Counted from the stretch's first letter, positions 47,694 to 57,922 are shown. The stretch: DNA of 64,000 nt from Rhodanobacter ginsengisoli (GCF_042657065.1 NZ_JBHSNF010000003.1:434001-498000), one strand, 5' to 3'. Translations and numbers: made by a program. The notes: generated by a model not told the origin, from the sequence alone.

Positions 47694-48500
47694 ATGCGCA
47701 TTCCGGTTCGCCACGGCTTGCTTGGCCTGGCCCTCGCCGCAGCGGTGCTGCCGGTGGCCGCCACCGGTTCCAGCCAGTTCAAAAACCTGCTCGACAAGGT
47801 CAAGCAGTCGACGCACTCGCCCAGTTCAGCAGCGCTCGGCAGCAACCTGCCGACCAGCGACATCGCCGCCGGCCTGAAAGAGGCGCTGGCCAGGGGCACC
47901 ACCAACGCGATCAACAGCCTCGGCCGCGACGGTGGGTTCTGGAACAACAGCAAGGTGCGCATCCCGCTGCCGGGCAAGCTCGAGCAGGCCGGCAAGCTGG
48001 CGCGCCAGCTGGGGCAGGGGGCGAAGGTGGATGCGTTCGAGCTGAGCATGAACCGCGCCGCCGAAAAGGCCGTGCCGCAGGTGGCGCAGATCTTCGGCGA
48101 TGCGATCCGCAAGATGACGTTGAGCGATGCGCGCGGCATCCTCACCGGCGGCGATCGCGCGGCTACCGACTATTTTCGTCGCGTGGCCGGCGACGCCCTG
48201 ACCGCACGCATTCGTCCGATCGTGGCCAGGGCCACCGACAGCGTCGGGGTCACCCAGAAGTACAAGTCGTTCACCTCGGGCAGCAGCGGTGGTTCGCTGG
48301 GCAGTGCGCTCGGTGCGCTGGGCGCGCTGGGCGGCGGCAAGTCGAACAAGGGCGGCAGCGCGCTGGATCTGGACGATTACGTGACGGCGAAGACATTGGA
48401 CGGCCTGTTCACCACGATCGGCGAGCAGGAACAGTCGATTCGCCACAATCCCGGCGCACGCAGCACCGAGCTGCTGAAACGGGTGTTCGGCGGCCACTGA
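47694..48500 (+). CDS. Secreted DUF4197 protein
   Basis: 268-residue protein with a signal peptide (cleavage about residue 23, ...VLPVAATG). The DUF4197 domain covers about 55-268: SDIAAGLKEALARGTTNAINSLGRDGGFWNNSKVRIPLPGKLEQ at its start and LDDYVTAKTLDGLFTTIGEQEQSIRHNPGARSTELLKRVFG at its end, with a Gly/Ser-rich insert about 205-225. The domain is mainly helical, found in the periplasm of proteobacteria, function unknown. AGGGAA precedes the ATG. It is divergent from cstA (172-base gap). Confidence 0.85.
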   Translation: MRIPVRHGLLGLALAAAVLPVAATGSSQFKNLLDKVKQSTHSPSSAALGSNLPTSDIAAGLKEALARGTTNAINSLGRDGGFWNNSKVRIPLPGKLEQAGKLARQLGQGAKVDAFELSMNRAAEKAVPQVAQIFGDAIRKMTLSDARGILTGGDRAATDYFRRVAGDALTARIRPIVARATDSVGVTQKYKSFTSGSSGGSLGSALGALGALGGGKSNKGGSALDLDDYVTAKTLDGLFTTIGEQEQSIRHNPGARSTELLKRVFGGH

Positions 48501-48574
48501 ATCGCGGGCGGGGCTTGTGTCCCGCGATAAAGGCCATACGGAAGGGAGTGGACATCTCCCGAGGCGAGGCCCGC

Positions 48575-49111
48575 ATGATTCGTGACATTCTGAAGATGGG
48601 CGATCCGCGCCTGCTGCGCATTGCGCCCCTGGTACCCCCGGCGATGCTGGGCAGCGCCGAGCTGGATGCGCTGATCGCCGACATGTTCGACACCATGCAC
48701 GCGGCCGAGGGCGTCGGCCTCGCCGCGCCGCAGATCGGCGTCGACCTGCAGCTGGTGATCTTCGGCTTCGAGCATTCGGAGCGTTACCCGGACGCTCCCG
48801 AGGTGCCGCGCACGATCCTGCTCAATCCGGTGATCACCCCGTTGTCGCAGGACATGGAGGAGGGCTGGGAAGGTTGCCTTTCGGTGCCCGGCCTGCGCGG
48901 TGCGGTAAGCCGTTACAGCCTGATCCGCTATGAAGGCATCGACCCGGCAGGAAAGCGCATCGAGCGGACGGCCGAGGGGTTTCATGCCCGCGTGGTGCAG
49001 CACGAGTGCGATCACCTGATCGGCCGCCTGTATCCCTCGCGAATCACCGATTTCAGCAAGTTCGGTTACACCGACGTGTTGTTTCCGGGACAGGAGCTGG
49101 GAGACGACTGA
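48575..49111 (+). CDS. def: Peptide deformylase
   Basis: Metalloenzyme that removes the formyl group from new proteins. 178 residues with all three motifs: GVGLAAPQIG (about 47), EGCLSVPGLRG (about 92) and the metal-binding HECDHLIGRL (about 140). It begins MIRDILKMGDPRLLRIA, a normal start. It is not next to fmt, so it is probably one of two deformylases in the genome. The stop overlaps the next start by one base. Confidence 0.95.
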   Translation: MIRDILKMGDPRLLRIAPLVPPAMLGSAELDALIADMFDTMHAAEGVGLAAPQIGVDLQLVIFGFEHSERYPDAPEVPRTILLNPVITPLSQDMEEGWEGCLSVPGLRGAVSRYSLIRYEGIDPAGKRIERTAEGFHARVVQHECDHLIGRLYPSRITDFSKFGYTDVLFPGQELGDD

Positions 49112-49392
49112 TGCGCGCGATCTGGAAAAACACCGTGATTGCGGAGAGCGACGACACCGTCGTGGTCGAAGGCAATCACTACTTTCCCGCCGAATCGCTC
49201 CGGCACGAGTATTTTCGCGTCAGCGATCACCACAGCCTCTGCCCGTGGAAAGGCACGGCCAGCTACTACGACGTGGTGGTCGGCGACGAGGTGAACGCCA
49301 ATGCGGCGTGGTATTACCCGGAACCGAAAGACGCTGCGGCGCAGATCAGGGGCCACGTGGCGTTCTGGCGCGGAGTCGAGGTGCTCGACTGA
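49111..49392 (+). CDS. DUF427-domain protein
   Basis: 93-residue protein that is a single DUF427 domain: MRAIWKNTVIAESDDTVVVEGNHYFPAESL, then CPWKGTASYYDVVVGDEVNANAAWYYPEP and HVAFWRGVEVLD. The fold is beta-rich and no enzyme activity has been assigned. It overlaps the def stop by one base and must be co-translated with it. Confidence 0.88.
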   Translation: MRAIWKNTVIAESDDTVVVEGNHYFPAESLRHEYFRVSDHHSLCPWKGTASYYDVVVGDEVNANAAWYYPEPKDAAAQIRGHVAFWRGVEVLD

Positions 49393-49524
49393 TTCGTTCG
49401 CAGCGGCAGGTGCGACGACCAGCGGCGCGACTTCCCTGGCCCGAGGCAACGCCCGGCCTCATGCCGTCGCATTCGGAAGAGGCGCGCAACACCCGTTGAA
49501 CTCCGGTTGGCGTAAGCTGCACGA

Positions 49525-49540
49525 GGGCGGATATCCGCCC
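49525..49540. promoter_or_regulatory. 16-bp perfect palindrome
   Basis: GGGCGGATATCCGCCC, directly before the GGGAG ribosome site of the small gene at 49553. It could be an operator or an RNA hairpin controlling that gene. Confidence 0.45.
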
Positions 49541-49552
49541 GGGAGATGTTCG

Positions 49553-49810
49553 GTGAAGAAAGAAGACGAAACGCACATGCAGATTGTGTCCGCTGACATC
49601 AGTTCGGAGTCGCTTACCGGGATGGTGATTTTCAGGCCACATTGCGTGTCGCGCACGGGGCGGAATGTGCCCGAAACCAGCAAGACCGGCAATTGGTATG
49701 CCCTGCGTCCCGCCGAAGTGCGCAGCTTCGCCCGCGCCCTGCTGGACGCGGCCGATGCACTGGATCTGAAGGCCAAGATGCTGCAGGCATCGAAGATGGC
49801 CGCGGGCTGA
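49553..49810 (+). CDS. Small protein of unknown function
   Basis: 85 residues from GTG 49553 (GGGAG seven bases upstream), or 77 from ATG 49577. I do not recognise it. The N-terminal half looks like beta strands (MQIVSADISSESLTGMVIF) and carries RPHCVSRTGRNVPETSKTGNWYALRP; the C-terminal half is an Ala/Leu/Lys helix (AEVRSFARALLDAADALDLKAKMLQ). No signal peptide, membrane segment or metal motif. Codon use fits the neighbours and the frame is complete, so I think it is real. It is convergent with pyrF. Confidence 0.6.
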   Translation: MKKEDETHMQIVSADISSESLTGMVIFRPHCVSRTGRNVPETSKTGNWYALRPAEVRSFARALLDAADALDLKAKMLQASKMAAG

Positions 49811-49822
49811 TAGCGTGACGAC

Positions 49823-49840
49823 GCCCGGCTGAAACCGGGC
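49823..49840. terminator. Stem-loop between convergent genes
   Basis: Stem GCCCGG/CCGGGC with loop CTGAAA, three bases before the pyrF stop codon. No T tract on either strand, so termination activity is doubtful. Confidence 0.4.
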
Positions 49841-49843
49841 GGA

Positions 49844-50662
49844 TCAGCTGTACCGATACCGGTTGACCGTGTCACGCAAGGTGCTGGCTGCGCTGCGCGC
49901 GGCGGTGGCGAAGTCGCTGCCATCGCCGGCATACAGGATCGCCCGCGAGGAGCTGATCATCAGCCCCGTGCCATCCGTCGTGCGTCCATGTTGAACCACG
50001 GCTTCCACGTCGCCGCCCTGTGCGCCGATGCCGGGCACCAGCAGCGGCATGTCGCCGACGATGCCGCGCACCTTGCCCAATTCCTCCGGCCAGGTGGCGC
50101 CAGTGACCAGGGCGCAGTTGCCGTGCGTATTCCAGTCGCGGGCGATGGTTTCGGCCACGCGCAGGTACAGCGGCATGCCGCCGCAGTCGAGAGCCTGGAA
50201 GTCGGCGCCGCCGGGGTTGGAGGTGCGGCAGAGCAGGATCACGCCCTTGTCGGCGCGGTCCAGGAAGGGCTGCGCCGAATCGCGGCCCAGGTAGGGGTTC
50301 AGCGTCACTGCGTCGGCACGGTAGCGATCGAACGCCTCGCTGGCGTAGTGCTGCGCGGTGGAGCCGATGTCGCCGCGCTTGGCATCGAGGATCACCGGCA
50401 CGCCGGGATGCCGCGCGTGAATGTGTGCGATCAGCCGTTCCAGCGCATCTTCGGCGCGCAGGGCGGCAAAGTGGGCGATCTGCGGCTTGAACGCGCAGAC
50501 CAGGTCGGCGGTGGCATCGACGATGGCGGCGCAGAAGGTGAACACCGCATCGGCATCATCGGCCAGATGCGCGGGAAACTTCGACGGCTCCGGATCGAGC
50601 CCGACGCAGACCAGCGAGTCGTGGCGTTGCCAGGCCTGTTGCAGCGATTGCATGAAGTGCAT
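49844..50662 (-). CDS. pyrF: Orotidine 5'-phosphate decarboxylase (type 2)
   Basis: Last step of UMP synthesis. 272 residues, which with the LDAKRGDIGSTAQHYA catalytic motif marks the longer type 2 (PyrF2) group rather than the E. coli type. Other marks are LVCVGLDPEPSKFP at the start, FCAAIVDATADLVCAFKPQIAHF, and LVPGIGAQGGDVEAVV near the end. ATG 50662 has GGAG about nine bases upstream. A dispersed repeat lies just upstream of it. Confidence 0.94.
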   Translation of the reverse strand: MHFMQSLQQAWQRHDSLVCVGLDPEPSKFPAHLADDADAVFTFCAAIVDATADLVCAFKPQIAHFAALRAEDALERLIAHIHARHPGVPVILDAKRGDIGSTAQHYASEAFDRYRADAVTLNPYLGRDSAQPFLDRADKGVILLCRTSNPGGADFQALDCGGMPLYLRVAETIARDWNTHGNCALVTGATWPEELGKVRGIVGDMPLLVPGIGAQGGDVEAVVQHGRTTDGTGLMISSSRAILYAGDGSDFATAARSAASTLRDTVNRYRYS

Positions 50663-50675
50663 CGGAAACTCCGTG

Positions 50676-50747
50676 TGAGGAACGAGCGAGGAGGAGCGAG
50701 AAACGAGTAGTGGCACTCACTCGTTTCTCACTTCTGCCCACTCACTT
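50676..50747. repeat. Intergenic inverted-repeat element, copy 3 (pyrF|ettA)
   Basis: Left arm includes GAACGAGCGAGGAGGAGCG then AGAAACGAGT (to 50708); right arm ACTCGTTTCTCACTT (50719-50733) and CCCACTCACTTC. Core arms match at 13 of 15 bases around a 10-base loop. It fills the gap between ettA and pyrF, both on the minus strand. Confidence 0.85.
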
Positions 50748-50753
50748 CCGGCG

Positions 50754-52421
<1,668 letters not shown>

Positions 52422-52600
52422 GGAGCCTCCGGAGGCGTGCGCCAAGCTGCCTTGATGAGGCCAGCGCTGGAATTGGGAAATCGTCAAACCCCACATTATA
52501 GCGGTTTGCGGGGCAATCCCGAAGCGCGGCGCGCTGGCCGGCGATGCGGGCCCGGTGAGCCCGATGCTGGCCGTTGCTGGCTGCAAACACCCGGCGGCGC

Positions 52601-52606
52601 TACAAT
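52601..52606 (+). promoter_or_regulatory. Candidate -10 box before glyA
   Basis: TACAAT followed by TTCCCGCTTGTTCC, like the blocks before yebC and aspS. It is 39 bases before the glyA ATG. The best -35 (TTGCTG, 52574) is 21 bases away, too far to be convincing. Confidence 0.4.
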
Positions 52607-52644
52607 TTCCCGCTTGTTCCCGCTTGCCACCCCACGAGGCCAGA

Positions 52645-53898
52645 ATGTTCCCCAAGGACTGCACGATTGCCGGTTACGACGACGAACTGGCCAAGGCCAT
52701 CGCCGATGAAGGCCAGCGCCAGGAAGATCACGTCGAACTGATCGCCTCGGAGAACTACGCCAGCCCGCGGGTGATGGAAGCGCAGGGCTCCAAGCTCACC
52801 AACAAGTACGCCGAGGGTTACCCAGGCAAGCGCTACTACGGTGGCTGCGAGTACGTGGATATCGCCGAGCGGCTGGCGATCGAACGCCTGAAGCAGCTGT
52901 TCGGCGCCACCTACGCCAACGTGCAGCCGCATTCCGGCTCGCAGGCGAACCAGGCGGTGTACCTGGCGCTGCTGCAGCCGGGCGACACCATCCTGGGCAT
53001 GAGCCTGGCCCACGGCGGCCATCTCACCCACGGCGCCAAGGTCAATATCAGCGGCAAGCTGTTCAACGCGGTGCAGTACGGCGTCGACGAGAACGGCCTC
53101 ATCGACTATGACGAAGTGCAGCGCCTGGCCACCGAGCACCGGCCGAAGATGCTGGTCGGCGGCTTCAGCGCCTATTCGCAGGTGGTCGACTGGGCGCGCA
53201 TGCGCCAGATCGCCGACTCGGTCGGCGCGATCTTCTTCGTCGACATGGCGCACGTCGCCGGGCTGATCGCCGCGGGCGTCTATCCCAGCCCGCTGCCCCA
53301 CGCGCATGTGGTCACCTCGACCACCCACAAGACCCTGCGCGGTCCGCGCGGCGGCATCATCGTGGCGAAGGACGCTGGCGAGGAGATCGAGAAGAAGCTG
53401 CAGTCGATCGTGTTCCCGGGCATCCAGGGTGGCCCGCTGATGCACGTGATCGCGGCCAAGGCGGTGGCGTTCAAGGAGGCGCTGGAGCCGGCCTTCAAGA
53501 CCTACCAGGCGCAGGTGGTGAAGAACGCCCGGGCGATGGCGAAGACCTTCATTGCGCGCGGCTACAAGATCGTTTCCGGCGGTACCGAGAATCACCTGAT
53601 GCTGGTCGACATGATCGGCAAGGATGTCACCGGCAAGGCCGCTGAAGAGGCACTGGGCAAGGCGCACATCACGGTCAACAAGAACGCCGTGCCGAACGAT
53701 CCGCGCAAGCCGTTCGTCACCTCCGGCCTGCGCATCGGTACCCCGGCCGTCACCACCCGCGGCTATCTCGAAGCGGACGTGGTCGAACTGACGAGCTGGA
53801 TCTGCGACGTGCTGGACGCGCCGGACGACGAGGCGGTGATCGCCCGCGTTCGCGACGCGGTGACGGCGCAGTGCCGCAAGTTCCCGGTTTACGGCTGA
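52645..53898 (+). CDS. glyA: Serine hydroxymethyltransferase
   Basis: PLP enzyme making glycine and methylene-tetrahydrofolate from serine. 417 residues. Seen: HVELIASENYASPRVMEAQGS, YAEGYPGKRYYGGCEYVD, QPHSGSQANQAVYLALL, the PLP-lysine motif VVTSTTHKTLRGPRGG (Lys about 229) and SGLRIGTPAVTTRG. GAGG lies ahead of the ATG at 52645. No glycine riboswitch was seen in the leader. Followed by a dispersed repeat and nrdR. Confidence 0.97.
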   Translation: MFPKDCTIAGYDDELAKAIADEGQRQEDHVELIASENYASPRVMEAQGSKLTNKYAEGYPGKRYYGGCEYVDIAERLAIERLKQLFGATYANVQPHSGSQANQAVYLALLQPGDTILGMSLAHGGHLTHGAKVNISGKLFNAVQYGVDENGLIDYDEVQRLATEHRPKMLVGGFSAYSQVVDWARMRQIADSVGAIFFVDMAHVAGLIAAGVYPSPLPHAHVVTSTTHKTLRGPRGGIIVAKDAGEEIEKKLQSIVFPGIQGGPLMHVIAAKAVAFKEALEPAFKTYQAQVVKNARAMAKTFIARGYKIVSGGTENHLMLVDMIGKDVTGKAAEEALGKAHITVNKNAVPNDPRKPFVTSGLRIGTPAVTTRGYLEADVVELTSWICDVLDAPDDEAVIARVRDAVTAQCRKFPVYG

Positions 53899-53903
53899 GC
53901 CGG

Positions 53904-53980
53904 GAACGAGTGAAGAGGAACGAGAAATGAGAATGGTCCAGAACCAGAGCACTCTTTTCTCACTCCTCCACACTCACTTC
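53904..53980. repeat. Intergenic inverted-repeat element, copy 4 (glyA|nrdR)
   Basis: Left arm GAACGAGTGAAGAGGAACGA then GAAATGAG; right arm ACTCTTTTCTCACTCCTCCA then CACTCACTTC, its imperfect reverse complement, with about 20 bases between. It starts five bases after the glyA stop and ends six bases before the nrdR ATG, leaving nrdR no normal ribosome site. Confidence 0.85.
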
Positions 53981-53986
53981 TAGCCC

Positions 53987-54508
53987 ATGCATTGCCCCTT
54001 CTGCCAGCATGAAGACACCCGCGTGATCGACTCGCGGCTTGCCGAAGACGGCAGCACCGTGCGTCGTCGGCGTGAATGTCCGCAATGCGGCGAGCGCTTC
54101 AACACGTTCGAGACCGCCGAGCTGAAGTTGCCGACGATCGTGAAGAGCGGTGAGCGGCGCGAGGTGTTCGACGAGCGGAAGTTGCGCGTGAGTTTCGAGC
54201 GCGCGCTGCAGAAGCGCCCGGTAGCCAGCAACGATGTGGACGCGTCCGTCCGCGCGATCATCAACGACCTGCGTCGCAGCGGCGAGCGCGAAGTGCCGTC
54301 GCGCCAGCTTGGCGAACTGGTGATGCGGGAGCTGAAGAACCTCGATCAGGTCGCCTACGTGCGGTTCGCCTCGGTCTACCGCAAGTTCGAGGACGTGCAG
54401 GCGTTCCGCGAGGAGATCGAGAAGCTGGAGCGTGACCTGCCGGGGCTGGAAAACCTGCAGCTTTCGCTGCTCGGCGAAGGCGACGGCAAGCGCGGCAAGA
54501 AGAGCTGA
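53987..54508 (+). CDS. nrdR: Transcriptional repressor NrdR
   Basis: Zinc-ribbon/ATP-cone repressor of ribonucleotide reductase genes. 173 residues: MHCPFCQHEDTRVIDSRL with Cys3/Cys6, CPQCGERF with Cys31/Cys34, then the ATP-cone (about 46-140; VKSGERREVFDERKLRVSFERALQKRP, AYVRFASVYRKF). It binds nucleotides to sense dNTP levels. Its neighbours glyA and ribD are the usual ones. No Shine-Dalgarno is visible upstream, where the repeat's right arm lies. Confidence 0.96.
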   Translation: MHCPFCQHEDTRVIDSRLAEDGSTVRRRRECPQCGERFNTFETAELKLPTIVKSGERREVFDERKLRVSFERALQKRPVASNDVDASVRAIINDLRRSGEREVPSRQLGELVMRELKNLDQVAYVRFASVYRKFEDVQAFREEIEKLERDLPGLENLQLSLLGEGDGKRGKKS

Positions 54509-54538
54509 ACGGCCGCTCCCGGCGTCGGAGGAACAAGC

Positions 54539-54874
54539 ATGTTCGTAGCGATCTACCGCTGGCGTCTCCACCCCGAACGGGAGCAGGACTTCGTCGCCAA
54601 CTGGCATCGCATCACCCGGCTCGGACTCGCGGCCGGTTCGGGCGGATCGAGCCTGTTCAAGGACGCGCAGGGCCGCTGGGTCGCCATAGCACGATGGCCG
54701 TCGCGTGAGGCGCGCGACCGCTTTTTCGCGCAGATGGATGCTCACGATGCCGAGCCGGAGATGACCGGGCGCGCCCGACTGGCGGTGCTCGAGCGCCTGC
54801 CGGCCGAGGAACTGGATGGCGTGCTGGACTGCTGGGCGCCGTTCCCCGACACCACCCCGGCGCCCGATTCGTGA
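54539..54874 (+). CDS. Antibiotic biosynthesis monooxygenase-like (dimeric alpha/beta barrel) protein
   Basis: 111-residue protein with the ABM-type ferredoxin-like pattern: MFVAIYRWRLHPEREQDFVANWHRIT, SSLFKDAQGRWVAIARWPSREARDRFFAQM. Such small proteins are often oxygenases or heme-related enzymes, but many have no known activity, and no catalytic residue can be pointed to here. A strong GGAGGAAC precedes ATG 54539. The stop overlaps the ribD GTG by four bases, so it is translated together with ribD. Confidence 0.65.
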   Translation: MFVAIYRWRLHPEREQDFVANWHRITRLGLAAGSGGSSLFKDAQGRWVAIARWPSREARDRFFAQMDAHDAEPEMTGRARLAVLERLPAEELDGVLDCWAPFPDTTPAPDS

Positions 54875-55965
54875 CCACGTTCAGCGCGATCGACCACGCC
54901 CACATGACCCAGGCCCTGCAACTGGCCGGGCGCGGGCTCTACACCACCCAGCCGAACCCGCGCGTGGGTTGCGTGATCGCGCAGGGCGAGGCAGTCGCCG
55001 GTAGCGGTTTTCACCAGCGCGCCGGCGAACCGCATGCGGAAGTGTTCGCCTTGCGCGAGGCCGGCGAACGGGCGCGCGGCGCGACCGCCTACGTGACGCT
55101 GGAACCCTGCGCCCACCACGGACGCACGCCGCCATGCGCCGATGCGCTGGTCGCCGCCGGCGTGGCGCGGGTGGTGATCGCCAGTGACGATCCGTTCCCC
55201 CAGGTCAACGGCCGCGGCATCGACAAGCTGCGGGCCGCCGGTATCCAGGTGGACACCGGCCTGATGAGCGAAGCCGCGCGTGAACTCAACATGGGGTTCT
55301 TCAGCCGCCTCGAACGCCATCGCCCGTTCGTCAGGGTCAAGCTGGCGATGAGCCTGGACGGCCGCACCGCGCTGGCCAATGGCGAATCGAAGTGGATCAC
55401 CGGTGAAGCCGCCCGGGCCGATGTGCAGCGCTGGCGCGCGCGCAGCTCGGCGATCCTCAGTGGCAGCGGCACCGTGCGGGCCGACAATCCACGGCTCACC
55501 GTGCGCCTGCCGGACGAGGAGGCGTTCACCCCGCCATGGCGGGTGCTGCTGGATCGCCAGCTGCGCACGCCGGCGGGCAGTCATGTGCTGGACGGCTCGG
55601 TGCCGACCCTGCTGTTGCACGAGCCGAGTGCATCCTGCGCGGACGATCGCTTCGGTCGGGTCGAACGGATCGCGATCGCCACGGGACAAGAAGGGCTCGA
55701 CCTGGCCGCCGTGCTGGCCCTGCTGGCCGGTCGCGGTTGCAACGAGCTGCATGTGGAAGCCGGTCCGACCCTGTGCGGCGCGCTGTTCGCCGCCGGCCTG
55801 GTCGACGAACTGCTGCTGTATGTCGCGCCGCTGTTGCTGGGCGACAGCGCCCGCCCGCTGCTGCACCTGCCCAACCTGACCGACATGGCCACCCGCTGGC
55901 AACTGCAGCTGATCGACCAGCGCGTGCTGGGTCCGGATATCCGTCTGCGCCTGCGGCCGGGCTGA
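54871..55965 (+). CDS. ribD: Riboflavin biosynthesis deaminase/reductase RibD
   Basis: Bifunctional enzyme for the second and third steps after GTP cyclohydrolase II. 364 residues. N-terminal zinc deaminase (1-145): PNPRVGCVIAQ, EPHAEVFALREAG, TLEPCAHHGRTPPC. C-terminal NADPH reductase (150-364): RPFVRVKLAMSLDGRTALANGESKWITGEAAR, AILSGSGTVRADNPRLTVR, LHVEAGPTLCGALFAAGLVDELLLYVAP. It starts with GTG overlapping the previous stop. In this genome it is cut off from ribE by a three-gene cassette. Confidence 0.96.
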   Translation: MTTFSAIDHAHMTQALQLAGRGLYTTQPNPRVGCVIAQGEAVAGSGFHQRAGEPHAEVFALREAGERARGATAYVTLEPCAHHGRTPPCADALVAAGVARVVIASDDPFPQVNGRGIDKLRAAGIQVDTGLMSEAARELNMGFFSRLERHRPFVRVKLAMSLDGRTALANGESKWITGEAARADVQRWRARSSAILSGSGTVRADNPRLTVRLPDEEAFTPPWRVLLDRQLRTPAGSHVLDGSVPTLLLHEPSASCADDRFGRVERIAIATGQEGLDLAAVLALLAGRGCNELHVEAGPTLCGALFAAGLVDELLLYVAPLLLGDSARPLLHLPNLTDMATRWQLQLIDQRVLGPDIRLRLRPG

Positions 55966-55977
55966 CCGTCCCGCTCC

Positions 55978-56841
55978 TCAATGCAGGTACGCGGGGAACG
56001 GTGGCAGCAGGGCAATGTCTCGTGGGTCGTGCTGGATCACCACTCGCGCATGGGCCCGTGCGGCGATCGCCTCGAACCGCTGCATCGATACCAGCGTGGC
56101 GGCTCGGTCGACGTTGACCCTGGGCACGCGCCGCAGCCGGCGGGCTTCACGGCTGTGGTAGAGATCGCCACTGAGCAGTACCACGCCAGCGTGGGGCAGA
56201 CGCAGTTGCAGCGACTGATGGCCGGGCGTGTGGCCGGGCAGCAACAGCAGTTCCACGCTGCCGTCGCCGAAGACGTCCGTGTCGCCATCGACGAGGCGGA
56301 TTTTTGCGTGCCTGTATGCGGCGATCGCGGCCAGCGGTTCGAACGGCGGTGGCGTGGGGCCGGTCGCGGCGGCCAGTTCCCGGCGCTGCAGGATCCAGGT
56401 GGCGTCGCCGAACAGATTCGCATTGCCGGTGTGGTCGACGTGCCAGTGCGAGAATGCCAGGTAGTCGATATCGGAAGGCTTCAGGCCCAGTGCCTTGAGC
56501 TGGTCGACCAGCCTGATCCGGATACTGCCGTGAATTGCCGGGCTGAAGTCGACGCCACCGGGATGATCGGCAAGGGCATCACCCAGGCCGGTATCCCACA
56601 GCAGATAGCCCCTTGGATGGCGAATCAGGAAACATGGCACCGACATCGTCCCCGGCTTGCCGTCCAGTGCGCCGCTGTCGTCGAACATGCCCATGTCACG
56701 CATGTCGAGGCGACCGCAGTCGAGCAAGTACAGGCGAATGCCGGTTGGCGCGTCGGTTGAGCGAGCGAACGTGGCGAAGGCCACCAGCGCCACGAACAAC
56801 AGCCCGCACGTGATGCGGGGCAAGGAAGTGAAGTCACGCAC
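55978..56841 (-). CDS. Exported metallo-beta-lactamase-fold hydrolase (AHL lactonase-like)
   Basis: 287-residue protein with a signal peptide or anchor (about 10-30, GLLFVALVAFATFA). The MBL site is complete: His132-x-His134-x-Asp136-His137 (FSHWHVDHTGN), a further His in LLPGHTPGHQSL, Asp in LLSGDLYHS and the last His in VVIQHDPRD. The layout, with IRLYLLDCGRLD at the start and PVPCFLIRHPRGYLLWDTGLGD, is that of the N-acyl homoserine lactonase (AttM/AiiA-like) group, though substrate is not proved. Convergent with ribD; its start is nine bases after the oxidoreductase stop. Confidence 0.83.
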   Translation of the reverse strand: MRDFTSLPRITCGLLFVALVAFATFARSTDAPTGIRLYLLDCGRLDMRDMGMFDDSGALDGKPGTMSVPCFLIRHPRGYLLWDTGLGDALADHPGGVDFSPAIHGSIRIRLVDQLKALGLKPSDIDYLAFSHWHVDHTGNANLFGDATWILQRRELAAATGPTPPPFEPLAAIAAYRHAKIRLVDGDTDVFGDGSVELLLLPGHTPGHQSLQLRLPHAGVVLLSGDLYHSREARRLRRVPRVNVDRAATLVSMQRFEAIAARAHARVVIQHDPRDIALLPPFPAYLH

Positions 56842-56850
56842 GGGGGGCTC

Positions 56851-57861
56851 TCAGCGGTTGAAGTCGATGACGAGTTTGCCGAAGTGGCGGCCCGCGACCA
56901 GATGCTCGAAGGCCTCGCGCAGTTGGGTGAAGCCGTAGACGTGGTCGATCACCGGTTCCAGGCCAGTGGCCTCGATGGCAGCGACCATCTGCTCGTGCGT
57001 TTCCAGCGACGCTACCGAAATGCCCTGCAGGCGGATGCGCTTCAGAACCACCCTGGACAAGGGCAGTGTGGCGTCCATCCCGCCGATCCAGCCGAGCAAC
57101 CCGATGAAGCCGTGCATGCGCACGGCCTCCAGCGATTGCGCCAGCGTCGCCGCGCCGATCGTCTCGATCACCGCATCCACACCGCTGCCACCGCTGACCT
57201 CACGTACAAGTGCGCCCCACTGCGGGTTTCTGGCGTAGTTGATGCCGATGTCGGCGCCCAGGACCTTCGCGCGTTCCAGCTTTTCGTCGCTGGACGACAG
57301 TACGATCACCCGTGAACCGCGCAGTTTGGCGAACTGCAACGCAAACAGGGAGACACCGCCGGTGCCGAGCAACAAGACGGTCTGGCCGGTAGTGACGTGG
57401 GCCTGCTCCAGCACTTGCCACGCGGTGAGCGCGGCGATCGGCAAGGTGGCGGCCTGCAGGCTGGAAAGATGCGCAGGCGCGCGGGCCAGCGAGTACTGGT
57501 CGAAGCAGGCCAGTTCGCGCATCACGCCGGGCTCGGGGCCGCCGATCTCGGCGCCTTCCCATTCCGGCCGCATGGCGCCGGCGATCCAGCGCGACTTGTA
57601 GAACGTGGTGACGTGATCGCCTGGCTTGAACCGGGTCACCGCGTCGCCGACTTCCAGCACGGTGCCGGCGCCGTCGGACACGGGCACGATAGGCAACGGC
57701 ACGCCGCGGTAAAGATCGCCGGACACCAGCATGTGGTCGCGATAGTTGAGCGAAGCCGCTTCCATCCGCACCAGCACTTCGTGGGGGCCGGGACGCGGTG
57801 CGGGCAGGTCGACCGGATCGAGATGATCCAGGCCGAACGCGGTGAGCTGGATGCTGCGCAT
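56851..57861 (-). CDS. Zinc-independent medium-chain alcohol dehydrogenase/quinone reductase
   Basis: 336-residue MDR enzyme. N-terminal GroES-like domain (about 25-130; PGPHEVLVRMEAASLNYRDHMLVSG, PIVPVSDGAGTVLEVG) and Rossmann NAD(P) domain (VLLLGTGGVSLFALQFAKLRGSRVIVLSSSDEKLERAKVLGAD). The catalytic and structural zinc cysteines of classic alcohol dehydrogenases are absent, so it is nearer to quinone oxidoreductases. ATG 57861 has AAGGAG upstream. It forms an operon with the metallo-hydrolase and is divergent from a LysR regulator, which probably controls it. Confidence 0.85.
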   Translation of the reverse strand: MRSIQLTAFGLDHLDPVDLPAPRPGPHEVLVRMEAASLNYRDHMLVSGDLYRGVPLPIVPVSDGAGTVLEVGDAVTRFKPGDHVTTFYKSRWIAGAMRPEWEGAEIGGPEPGVMRELACFDQYSLARAPAHLSSLQAATLPIAALTAWQVLEQAHVTTGQTVLLLGTGGVSLFALQFAKLRGSRVIVLSSSDEKLERAKVLGADIGINYARNPQWGALVREVSGGSGVDAVIETIGAATLAQSLEAVRMHGFIGLLGWIGGMDATLPLSRVVLKRIRLQGISVASLETHEQMVAAIEATGLEPVIDHVYGFTQLREAFEHLVAGRHFGKLVIDFNR

Positions 57862-57922
57862 GACGTGCTCCTTGACGGGAATGAATGGAAACGCCGTCAT
57901 GGTGGCCCTGCCTTGTTCGAGT

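Noticed and set aside
45488..48574. Very long plus-strand open frame running antisense to cstA and into the def frame
   Set aside because: It is an effect of high GC and codon bias on the opposite strand. The real genes are cstA (minus), the DUF4197 gene and def from 48575; the antisense translation is low-complexity (His, Gln, Arg, Asp) and like no family.
52422..52644. Possible glycine riboswitch before glyA
   Set aside because: The leader was read for tandem glycine aptamer blocks and none were found; only a -10-like TACAAT is present.
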